A DNA stretch of 9,072 bases, taken from NCBI GenBank assembly GCA_021782195.1, contig JAJXVI010000061.1:1-9072 (forward strand), read 5' to 3'. The number at the start of each line of letters is the position of its first letter. Position 1 is the stretch's first letter. The DNA comes from a bacterium. Its GTDB lineage: Bacteria > Vulcanimicrobiota > Xenobia > RGZZ01. Shown one piece after another: positions 1 to 5,986 of this stretch. A program made the translations under genes and the position numbers. Under the pieces are notes generated by a model that saw nothing but the letters and a program-made list of their open reading frames with translations, was not told the DNA's origin and ran no database searches.

Positions 1-118
1 CCTTTTTATCATTGACATACAAATCAAAATTGCGGTTGCCGCTGCTGGTACCCGAAGAGTGCCCTGCTACCCAACTAAAGTAAACGTATTTGCTTTTGGT
101 ATTTTTCGGAACAGGTGC
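1..118 (-). other. AT-rich left edge with open minus-strand frame, possible foreign or chimeric DNA
   Basis: Bases 1-108 are about 42% GC by hand count, clearly below the GC-rich flagellar genes that follow. On the minus strand one frame is open from 118 down to the window edge (39 codons, continuing upstream to an ATG at 172). It reads like a real beta-rich protein fragment, with segments such as SKYVYFSWVAGHSSG and NFDLYVNDKK. I do not recognise the family. The plus strand, where the end of fliK or another flagellar gene would be expected, gives no convincing protein here. The segment may be inserted DNA, the end of an unrelated opposite-strand gene, or a chimeric contig end. The coding call is weak; the composition shift is directly visible. 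Confidence 0.35.
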
Positions 119-156
119 AGTTTCCCGACAACCGGATCCTGAACGTTCGAGCCTGA
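109..156 (+). pseudogene. possible residual 3' end of an upstream flagellar gene (fliK-like)
   Basis: A plus-strand frame ending in TGA at 154-156 reads EQVQFPDNRILNVRA. It stops 14 bases before the flgD start, the spacing expected between operon genes. FliK, the hook-length control protein, is the usual neighbour upstream of flgD, and its C-terminus often ends in a short beta strand of this style. The same frame meets a stop at 76-78 inside the AT-rich segment, so upstream coding is interrupted. Only about 16 codons support this, so the FliK identity is inference from position. Confidence 0.2.
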
Positions 157-170
157 AAGGAATCGTGAGC

Positions 171-635
171 ATGTCTCTTTCCACAGCAACGACCCGGTCG
201 ACCCTTCCGCTGACGTCGACGTCTTCAACGACGGGTTCGCTGTCGTCCTCGTCGGGCAGTTCGTCTTCATCGACGACCGGTTCCTCGACCGGTACGCAGT
301 CACTGGTGAATCCGAATACCTTCCTGCAACTGCTGATTGCCCAGATGACCAACCAGAGTCCCCTGAGTCCGACTGACAGCAATACGATGATGCAGCAACT
401 TGCGATGATGCAGATGGTCGAGGAGGTGTCCACGCTCAACACCACGATGCAGAACTGGGCGTCTCAGCAGTCACTGTCGAGTGCGTCGAGCCTGGTCGGC
501 CGTACAGTTGTGATCAACAGCGGTCAGAGCACGGTCACGGGCACGGTGTCCTCTGTATCCAGCAGTGGCGGAAATGTCAATGTAGAGGTCAATGGTAACA
601 ACTACCAGTTGACCGCGGTGCAGTCGATTCAATAG
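171..635 (+). CDS. flgD: FlgD, flagellar hook assembly scaffold (short form)
   Basis: FlgD is the hook cap: it sits on the growing rod tip and lets FlgE subunits assemble, then is discarded. The 154-residue product has a Ser/Thr-rich low-complexity N-terminus (residues 3-44). The family core follows (about 48-95: FLQLLIAQMTNQSPLSPTDS, then a QQLA motif), then LVGRTVV (108-114) and a small Tudor-like beta region with TGTVSSV (123-129) ending NNYQLTAVQSIQ. Typical FlgD is about 220-230 residues, and the Ig-like insert seen there is missing, as in other compact FlgDs. The ATG at 171 is preferred over the upstream GTG/TTG-type starts because AAAGGA (156-161) lies at a suitable distance and the residues before it are not FlgD-like. 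A small GGCG/CGCC hairpin (637-648) follows the stop. flgE lies 61 bases downstream, in the same direction. Confidence 0.93.
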   Translation: MSLSTATTRSTLPLTSTSSTTGSLSSSSGSSSSSTTGSSTGTQSLVNPNTFLQLLIAQMTNQSPLSPTDSNTMMQQLAMMQMVEEVSTLNTTMQNWASQQSLSSASSLVGRTVVINSGQSTVTGTVSSVSSSGGNVNVEVNGNNYQLTAVQSIQ

Positions 636-684
636 GGGCGGGAGCGCCTCCAAAGTTTGTGGGATCTTACAATCGCTCGCAGAA

Positions 685-690
685 AAGAGG
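685..690 (+). promoter_or_regulatory. ribosome binding site that decides the flgE start
   Basis: AAGAGG ends directly against an ATG at 691, leaving no spacer, but stands six bases from a second in-frame ATG at 697. The second is therefore the likelier start. It also gives the usual hook/rod N-terminus beginning MDALLSAVSGL. Confidence 0.6.
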
Positions 691-696
691 ATGACC

Positions 697-1968
697 ATGG
701 ACGCACTTCTGTCAGCCGTTTCCGGCCTCTCTTCCATGCAACAGATGCTGAATGTCGTGGGAAGCAATCTGTCAAATTCTGATACGACTGGATTCAAGTC
801 GACGGCTGTCAATTTTCAACAGATGTACAGTCAGCAGTTGCGTGGCGCTTCGGCTCCCAGTGGCCAGGTAGGAAGCCTCAACCCGTTGGAACTGGGCACG
901 GGCGTCTCCATCGCATCGATGAACCAGAACTTCTCTGAGGGCTCGTTGAACGTTACCGGAAATCCTGGCGATCTCGCGTTGAATGGAAACGGGTTCTTCG
1001 TCGTTCAGGACAACATGGGTGCCCAGGCGTATACCCGCGCGGGCTCGTTCAACCTCGACAAGAACAGCTTTCTGGTCAACCCCCAGGGACTCCAGGTACA
1101 GGGGTGGCAGGCACAGAACGGCAAGATTGACACGACGCAGGCTGTGGGAGCCTTGAAGATTCCAGTCGGACGCCTGAATCTTGCCCAGACGACCAACGCC
1201 ATGTCGATGGGAGGCAATCTCGACCCGTCGAGCGGGCCCTACTCGGCAGGCCCGCCTGCAACGGGAGGCCAGTACTCGACGGAGGCCCAGGTCTATGATT
1301 CTCTTGGAAACAGTCAGGCCGTGACCATTACGTTCACCAACGCGACGCCCACAGCTTCTACCGGTGGTCAGTGGAACTGGAGCGCAAAACTGGCGAACGG
1401 TACTTCCGCCGGTTCTGGGCAACTGGTGTTCAATTCCATTGGTCAATACGTGCCTGCGTCAAGCACTGCGAGCCCGACCATTGCCTTCACACCGACCGAC
1501 GGTTCTGCTCCGGTCAGCATTGCGATGGATTTTACCGGCGTCACGCAGCTCGCAACAAACGGAACCTACAGCGTGGTTTCCAGCAGCCAGAACGGTCTGC
1601 CACCGGGTGTCTTGCAGTCCTACAACGTAGGCGCTGACGGAATCATCACCGGAACATTCTCCAACGGTCTGACCGATACGCTGGGGCGCATCGCGGTGGC
1701 GAACTTCACCAACCAGGAGGGCCTCTCGCAGGGTGTTGGCGGCCTCTACTACCAGACAGTTGCTTCCGACTCGCCCCAGATCGGTTCGCCGTCGGAGAAC
1801 GGTGCTTCCACGATTACCAGTGGTGCGCTCGAATCGTCGAACGTGAACATCTCTACCGAGTTTACGGATATGATTGTTGCGCAGCGTAACTTTGAGGCCA
1901 ACGCCAAGATGATCACGACCATGGACCAGGTCCTGAGCGATCTTACGCATCTTCGCTCTGGCATGTAG
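697..1968 (+). CDS. flgE: FlgE, flagellar hook protein
   Basis: FlgE is the subunit of the curved hook that joins the rod to the filament as a universal joint. The product is 423 residues from the ATG at 697 (425 if the ATG at 691 is used), close to the family norm of about 400-430. The N-terminal rod/hook signature is clear: NLSNSDTTGFKS near residues 26-37, followed by the FQQMYSQQ segment. A central FlgE D2-type region includes AQVYDSLGNSQAVTITFTN. The C-terminus has the canonical GALESSNVNISTEF and MIVAQRNFEANAKMI segments, whose helices pack against the N-terminal helix in the hook. It is exported by the flagellar type III system without a cleaved signal peptide. It follows flgD in the standard order. 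A 370-base gap comes after it, so transcript ends or processing may occur there. Confidence 0.97.
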   Translation: MDALLSAVSGLSSMQQMLNVVGSNLSNSDTTGFKSTAVNFQQMYSQQLRGASAPSGQVGSLNPLELGTGVSIASMNQNFSEGSLNVTGNPGDLALNGNGFFVVQDNMGAQAYTRAGSFNLDKNSFLVNPQGLQVQGWQAQNGKIDTTQAVGALKIPVGRLNLAQTTNAMSMGGNLDPSSGPYSAGPPATGGQYSTEAQVYDSLGNSQAVTITFTNATPTASTGGQWNWSAKLANGTSAGSGQLVFNSIGQYVPASSTASPTIAFTPTDGSAPVSIAMDFTGVTQLATNGTYSVVSSSQNGLPPGVLQSYNVGADGIITGTFSNGLTDTLGRIAVANFTNQEGLSQGVGGLYYQTVASDSPQIGSPSENGASTITSGALESSNVNISTEFTDMIVAQRNFEANAKMITTMDQVLSDLTHLRSGM

Positions 1969-2199
1969 TCTTCGCAGTCGAGAGCGCTGTCATGGAGGGT
2001 GCCTGATGGACGTCATTCGTGCCGCCTGCCTCAACCGCCGGCGGGCACGCGTCCCTCTCGTCACGGCGCGTGCTCCTGCGCCCGCGCGGGCATCGGACCA
2101 CTTGGGCCGAGAGCCGCGCTGGGTTATGGAGTCTAGAGGTCCGCGCAGCCCGACCCGCCTGGAGGTCGCACGGCGAATGCCGAGCCTACGCGTCCAGGG

Positions 2200-2280
2200 G
2201 GGTGACCGAAAACCCGGAAGATGGGTTTGCGGGGACTCCGCAACGCAGTGTATCTCGCGGATCAGCCAACCCTCTCACCC
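2200..2280 (+). promoter_or_regulatory. candidate structured RNA leader upstream of flbD-motAB
   Basis: Three perfect six-base-pair helices nest within 81 bases. The outer one is GGGTGA (2200-2205) with TCACCC (2275-2280). Inside are AAACCC (2210-2215) with GGGTTT (2223-2228), loop GGAAGAT, and TTGCGG (2227-2232) with CCGCAA (2238-2243), loop GGACT. The two inner helices share bases 2227-2228, so they either compete at that point or stack as a slightly shortened pair. The layout resembles a closed multi-branch fold. I compared it by eye with the c-di-GMP-I consensus and several other known riboswitches and saw no match. Single six-pair hairpins are common by chance in GC-rich DNA; the nesting is the only argument. 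Confidence 0.3.
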
Positions 2281-2292
2281 GATGTGTTGATC

Positions 2293-2315
2293 GGCGCGAC
2301 CTTTTCGGCCGCGCC
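2293..2315 (+). promoter_or_regulatory. GC-rich hairpin in front of the flbD ribosome binding site
   Basis: GGCGCG (2293-2298) pairs with CGCGCC (2310-2315). After an A-C mismatch, CC (2300-2301) pairs with GG (2307-2308) around a TTTTC loop. It ends 12 bases before the GGGGGAGA Shine-Dalgarno run (2328-2335). With no T run after the stem it is not an intrinsic terminator. It could insulate the site or act as an RNA stability or processing element. Confidence 0.3.
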
Positions 2316-2338
2316 TAGAGAGCGCCAGGGGGAGAATT

Positions 2339-2575
2339 GTGATTAAACTGACCCGTCTGAATCACGAACCGGTGGTTGTCAATGCTGACTTCATCGAGCG
2401 AATCGAGCACGGTCGAGACACCATGGTGATCCTGACCACAGGTCTTCACCTGGCTGTGCGTCAGACTCCAGATGAGGTGGTGGAGGCAGTACGTCGCTGG
2501 CGCGAATCGATCCTGACTGACCGGGTCGTCGTCGTCCCACCGCAAGACGGTGATGTGAGGAAAGAGGCCACCTGA
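2339..2575 (+). CDS. flbD: FlbD/SwrD family flagellar protein
   Basis: This is a 78-residue member of the small FlbD family (SwrD in Bacillus), unrelated to the Caulobacter transcription regulator of the same name. In Bacillus, SwrD raises flagellar power by acting with the MotAB stator, which fits its place immediately before motA. The typical start MIKLTRLN is followed by VVVNADFIERIE (13-24) and VILTTGLHLAVRQT (30-43), the two conserved strand-containing blocks, then the helix PDEVVEAVRRW. The last 20 residues (DRVVVVPPQDGDVRKEAT region) are less conserved. Translation starts at GTG 2339, with GGGGGAGA at 2328-2335 in front. The TGA overlaps the motA ATG by one base, so the two are probably translationally coupled. 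Confidence 0.88.
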   Translation: MIKLTRLNHEPVVVNADFIERIEHGRDTMVILTTGLHLAVRQTPDEVVEAVRRWRESILTDRVVVVPPQDGDVRKEAT

Positions 2576-3384
2576 TGGACATCGCGACCCTGGCCGGGAT
2601 ATGCATGGCCTTTGGCGGCGTGGTTCTCGGGATTCTGATCGAGGGCGGTCACCTGGGTGCCTTTTTCAGCATCTCGTCTGGTCTGATCGTGCTCGGAGGG
2701 TCTCTCGGCGCCACAACCATTGGAAACACCATGTCCGACCTCCGGGCTTTTCCGAAGCGCCTGATGCTGGTCCTCAAACCTCCAGAGCACCAGTGGGACG
2801 ATGTGGTCAAGGACATGGTGGACCTTGCGGTGACCGCTCGCCGAGATGGCCTTCTGTCGCTCGAGTCAGCGATTTCGGGGATGCGGGACGACTTTACACG
2901 CACCGGCCTTCGCCTGATTGTCGACGGAGCGGACTCCGAGGTGCTTGACTACGTGCTGGAGGCTCGCCTCGAGGTTCTCGAGCACGAAGGGAAGCAGGGT
3001 GAGAAGTTTTTTGAGCAGCTCGGTGGATTCTGCCCTACACTCGGTATCGTCGGGACCGTCACCGGACTGATTCACGTCCTTGGCAATCTCTCGGAGCCGA
3101 GCAAGCTCGGCGCCAGCATCGCCACGGCTTTCGTTGCGACGCTCTACGGGATTGCGTTTGCAAATCTGTTGTTCTTGCCGTGTGCAAACAAACTCAAAAT
3201 GCAACACGAGCTGCACATGCGGTACTATCGCATGATTTCAGCCGCTCTGCTGGCAATTCAGGCTGGAGAGAATCCTCTGGTGACGGAGGAAAAGATGCGG
3301 TGCTACATTGGCCAGCACGAGCAGGCCGCTTCGGCCGGAAAGGCACCTGGTGGCGCGCACGCGACGGCGACGGCGGTCGCCTGA
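2575..3384 (+). CDS. motA: MotA, flagellar motor stator channel subunit
   Basis: MotA forms a pentameric ring around two MotB helices in the inner membrane; ion flow drives it against FliG in the rotor. The 269-residue protein shows four membrane segments (about 3-22, 29-50, 149-170, 180-202) and a large cytoplasmic loop between the second and third. Key residues match known MotA: loop R90 and E97 (Escherichia coli R90/E98, which contact FliG), the channel prolines P154 in GGFCPTLGIVGTVTGLI and P202, and the TM4 block ASIATAFVATLYGIAFANLL. The tail after about 240 is Ala/Gly-rich and lies partly in DNA that also codes for the start of MotB. AAAGAGG (2561-2567) precedes the ATG. Whether the ion is H+ or Na+ cannot be told from these residues. 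Confidence 0.97.
   Translation: MDIATLAGICMAFGGVVLGILIEGGHLGAFFSISSGLIVLGGSLGATTIGNTMSDLRAFPKRLMLVLKPPEHQWDDVVKDMVDLAVTARRDGLLSLESAISGMRDDFTRTGLRLIVDGADSEVLDYVLEARLEVLEHEGKQGEKFFEQLGGFCPTLGIVGTVTGLIHVLGNLSEPSKLGASIATAFVATLYGIAFANLLFLPCANKLKMQHELHMRYYRMISAALLAIQAGENPLVTEEKMRCYIGQHEQAASAGKAPGGAHATATAVA
3337..3343 (+). promoter_or_regulatory. ribosome binding site that decides the motB start
   Basis: GGAAAGG inside the motA 3' end lies six bases before a GTG at 3350. The alternative in-frame TTG at 3308 has no such site and would add a 14-residue stretch not expected in MotB. The GTG start gives the family-typical short basic N-terminus MARTRRRRRS. Confidence 0.65.
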
Positions 3385-4165
3385 AGAGGGTGGTGGCGGC
3401 CACGAGCGATGGCTTGTGTCATATGCTGACATGATCACGCTCCTGTTTGCACTATTCATCGTTCTTTATGCCATGTCCAAGCTCAACGAGAGCAAGTTCC
3501 AGCAACTGTCGCGCTCTCTGGCTCGCGCGATCACCCATCAGGACAATGCCATCTTGCCCGGAACTGTGCCACCGCAGGACCCGAGCAACCAAGGGAATTT
3601 CATCCAGACCGGCAATGCAGATAGCAATACGTACCAGACCACGGCACAGATCCCGACCGACGATGACAAGCGGCCTGGATATCGCGAAGAGGAACGTCAG
3701 CTCGAGAGTGCTGCTGAGCAGTTGCAGCAGGCGTTTGCAGAAGCTGGCATGCCGAAATCGCTCCAGGTGCAGGTGCAGCGTGAGGGACTGGTCATACGTC
3801 TGATTGCGGACAAGATCCTCTTCAAGACGGGTGATGCCGAGGTGCGGCCGGAAGGACGAAAGCTGGTGGCTCTCGTGACGCGTGTGATTCGCCCACTGCC
3901 CAATGCGATTCGCATTGAGGGGAACACCGACAACGTGCCGATTCGTGGCGGTCGCTTCCATTCCAACTGGGAGCTTTCGACAATGCGTGCGACAAACGTG
4001 GCGGAGGTCATGATTGTACACGGTGGGATAAATCCCGAGCGCGTCAGCGTTGTTGGATACGGGCAGGTGCGCCCGCTGGTTCCCAACACCACCGCCGCGA
4101 ATCGTGCCCTCAACCGCAGGGTCGAGATAGTTCTCACCCGTATGTACCAGAAGAGCTGGAAATAA
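3350..4165 (+). CDS. motB: MotB, flagellar motor stator subunit with peptidoglycan anchor
   Basis: MotB supplies the ion-binding aspartate of the stator and anchors it to the cell wall. The 271-residue product has a basic tail (RRRRR at 5-9), the signature HERWLVSYADMITLLFALFI with the proton/sodium-carrying D27, and one membrane helix (about 24-43). A linker and plug region follows (about 44-140, with acidic and Gln-rich stretches), then an OmpA-like domain (about 145-265). In that domain GNTDNVPI (191-198), SNWELSTMRA (205-214), VVGYGQVRPLVPN (234-246) and NRALNRRVEI (251-260) form the peptidoglycan-binding site. Start at GTG 3350 is chosen over TTG 3308 on ribosome-site and family grounds. 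It overlaps motA by 35 bases in another frame, and its TAA overlaps the fliM ATG by one base. Confidence 0.96.
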   Translation: MARTRRRRRSPEEGGGGHERWLVSYADMITLLFALFIVLYAMSKLNESKFQQLSRSLARAITHQDNAILPGTVPPQDPSNQGNFIQTGNADSNTYQTTAQIPTDDDKRPGYREEERQLESAAEQLQQAFAEAGMPKSLQVQVQREGLVIRLIADKILFKTGDAEVRPEGRKLVALVTRVIRPLPNAIRIEGNTDNVPIRGGRFHSNWELSTMRATNVAEVMIVHGGINPERVSVVGYGQVRPLVPNTTAANRALNRRVEIVLTRMYQKSWK

Positions 4166-5130
4166 TGAGCTCCTACGATTTTCGCGCGCCTGAGGCGTTG
4201 TCCGTTGACACGGCCCGGACGGCCCTGCGTCTGTTTGCTCACACCTGCCGACAGCTGGCCAATCACTTTACCCAACAGCTCGGGGGCAGCACAGATGTTG
4301 AGATTGTCGGGCTGGACTCGCAACGCTACGAGTCTCTCTTTACTGCGTTCACCCCCTGTGCGTTTACTCCAATCGAATGCGGAGAGGCGCTTGGCAACGG
4401 CATGGTTTTGTTGTCGCTCGACCTGTTCTATTCAATGTTGGAGCGCTTGATGGGGGGAAGCGGCGCCACCAGTGTGCAAACCCGTCCGTTGACCGAGTTC
4501 GAGCGTTTCCTGGCAACCGATCTCGTGAATGTCGTGCTGGCGCGCTTCGTGGAAGGGTGGGGAGAGGTGCTCACTTTCGAGCCACGGATCACCCGGATCG
4601 ACACGGATGCCAAGATGGTTCCGAGGGTGTGCGTGCCCGACGAGGTGTTCGTCCGCACACGCTATCGGATCACGCTTCCCCCTCGGCCTCAAGGACCTGA
4701 AGACGCCGGCGACGGTAGCTTGGACGACTTGGAGCGTGACAGTGGGGCCGGGCGCATCGCCGGAGAGATTGTCGTCTGCCTGCCGCTGGCTCGTCTGAGG
4801 CGCTTTTTGAATGCGCTGGTCGGGACTGCGCCGACCCTCGCTCGCCCTGAGAGCGTCGCGCCGGCGGGCGCACTGCTTCGCTACGACGCCGTGAGAGTGG
4901 CGATAAGGGCGGAACTTGGCCACGTTGACCTCACGTTGCAGCAGATGCTGGCGTTGCGGGTGGGCCAGGTTCTGACACTCGACAGCGAGCCGCCTGGCCG
5001 GGTTCTGGTGTCGGTGGAGGGTTCACCCAGGTTTCTGGGGCGCCCGGCTATGATTGAGGACAGGGTTGTTGTAGAAGTGACGGAGGTCTTGAAGGAGGAG
5101 AGCCATCATGGCACCACAGGTGAGCGCTGA
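4165..5130 (+). CDS. fliM: FliM, flagellar motor switch protein lacking the CheY-binding N-terminus
   Basis: FliM links FliG to FliN in the C-ring and normally receives phosphorylated CheY. The 321-residue protein begins at MSSYDFRAPEALSVD, which aligns with the part of other FliMs after the first 40 or so residues. The CheY docking motif (EIDALL type) and linker are absent, and the upstream DNA in this frame does not encode them. The middle domain has the FliG-contacting LMGGSG loop (96-100) and TEFERFLATDL. A Gly/Pro/Asp/Glu-rich insert lies at about 172-198 before the EIVVCLPL strand. The C-terminal SpoA domain spans about 240-310 (RVLVSVEGSPRFLGRP near 279-294). No strong ribosome site is seen; TAATG coupling to motB probably drives translation. 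The end overlaps fliN by 23 bases. Confidence 0.93.
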   Translation: MSSYDFRAPEALSVDTARTALRLFAHTCRQLANHFTQQLGGSTDVEIVGLDSQRYESLFTAFTPCAFTPIECGEALGNGMVLLSLDLFYSMLERLMGGSGATSVQTRPLTEFERFLATDLVNVVLARFVEGWGEVLTFEPRITRIDTDAKMVPRVCVPDEVFVRTRYRITLPPRPQGPEDAGDGSLDDLERDSGAGRIAGEIVVCLPLARLRRFLNALVGTAPTLARPESVAPAGALLRYDAVRVAIRAELGHVDLTLQQMLALRVGQVLTLDSEPPGRVLVSVEGSPRFLGRPAMIEDRVVVEVTEVLKEESHHGTTGER

Positions 5131-5986
5131 CCGAAAAGGATTCTGGAGTGATGCATTGATTGACTGGCCGACGAGTCTGTCGAAGTCGCTGGAGCCTCTG
5201 TTCGTTGGAGGGGTGAGTGTCGATCGCGTGATGGTGTCCGAGGGAACGAGTGTGCTCCCGTCTTCGCCGACGGTGTTTCCTGTACACGTCGCCTCTGACC
5301 TGCCCGATGCACTGGGGCTTGTCCTGAGCCACTCTGACGCCCGGAAGCTCTTGCACTGGGCGACCGGTGAGGATGTCGGCGACGACGACGCGCCGTTCAC
5401 GAACGCCGGGGATTCCCTTCTTGAAGATTTTGCCCTGCGCGTGATGAACTCGCTGGCCGCGGTCCTCTCTTCGCTGGCTGAGGTCGATTTGAAACTGGGC
5501 GCGCGAGCGGATTTCCTTCCCGAAACTCCGGATCCGGAGTGCGTCGCGTCCCTTGCCCTGGTCAGGGACGGCGACAGGCTGTCGTTGCACGTTGTGTTGT
5601 CCGAGTCGCTGGCGGCGAGGCTGTCCACTGGAAGGCGCCAGGCCGCTTCTCCTTTTCCACAGATCCGTCGTCAGCCGGTTGTTCCCTCGCAGAATCTTGA
5701 TGTGTTGATGGACGTTCCGCTGCGGCTGGTCGTCATTCTCGGCCGCAGCGAGGTCGCCCTGAGAGACCTTCTTGCAACAGGCCCTGGCTCGGTTGTCGAG
5801 CTTGATCGCTGGGCCGGCGAACCGCTTGAGATCGAGGTCAACGGAAAACTGGTCGGTCGTGGTGAGGTGGTGGTGCGGGAAGACAGATTCGCCATCAAAG
5901 TACTGGATATGGTGGACTCTCGCGAAGGTACACGGGCTCTTGCGTCAAAGCCTTCCAGGAAGTCCGGTCACGGAGACCGTACGTGA
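5108..5986 (+). CDS. fliN: FliN/FliY-type motor switch protein with CheC-like N-terminal domain
   Basis: The C-terminal SpoA domain (about 196-272) is unmistakable: NLDVLMDVPLRLVV, LGRSEVALRDLL, GPGSVVELDRWAGEPLEIEV and GRGEVVVREDRFAIKVLDMV are the FliN consensus blocks, so this forms the base of the C-ring and the export dock for FliH. At 292 residues it is twice the size of enteric FliN. The first 190 residues look like the CheC-like domain of Bacillus-type FliY. The expected phosphatase motif (acid-x3-E-x2-N) appears as D102/E106 with A109 in place of the Asn, so CheY-P phosphatase activity is doubtful. No EIDALL-type CheY peptide is seen at the N-terminus either. GGAGGAG just upstream (5094-5100) and the ATG at 5108 support the start. 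GTGA at the end overlaps fliP by four bases. Confidence 0.9.
   Translation: MAPQVSADRKGFWSDALIDWPTSLSKSLEPLFVGGVSVDRVMVSEGTSVLPSSPTVFPVHVASDLPDALGLVLSHSDARKLLHWATGEDVGDDDAPFTNAGDSLLEDFALRVMNSLAAVLSSLAEVDLKLGARADFLPETPDPECVASLALVRDGDRLSLHVVLSESLAARLSTGRRQAASPFPQIRRQPVVPSQNLDVLMDVPLRLVVILGRSEVALRDLLATGPGSVVELDRWAGEPLEIEVNGKLVGRGEVVVREDRFAIKVLDMVDSREGTRALASKPSRKSGHGDRT

Larger units (their letters stand above)
1969..2338 (+). other. 370-base intergenic region between flgE and flbD
   Basis: This is the longest non-coding stretch inside the flagellar operon. No sigma-28 or sigma-54 promoter match was found by eye. An Arg-rich frame at 2006-2290 has a good GGAGGG (1994-1999) six bases before its ATG, but its composition and lack of any family resemblance make coding unlikely; it is a low-confidence candidate only. 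The second half holds several hairpins: CGGC-GAAT-GCCG at 2171-2182, a nested cluster at 2200-2280 and a GC-rich hairpin at 2293-2315, the last ending just ahead of the flbD ribosome binding site. These suggest a structured leader for the flbD-motAB genes, described separately. Confidence 0.6.

Noticed and set aside
75..101. TAAAG-containing stretch as a sigma-28 promoter for flgD
   Set aside because: The upstream half matches only partly and no GCCGATAA-like box follows at the required spacing; the region may also be foreign or chimeric.
772..1446. Long minus-strand open frames inside flgE
   Set aside because: They are antisense shadows of a clearly identified gene in GC-rich DNA, with Arg-rich compositions and no family resemblance.
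2200..2280. Known c-di-GMP-I riboswitch in the flgE-flbD gap
   Set aside because: The conserved core bases of that class are not present; only general hairpin structure is seen.
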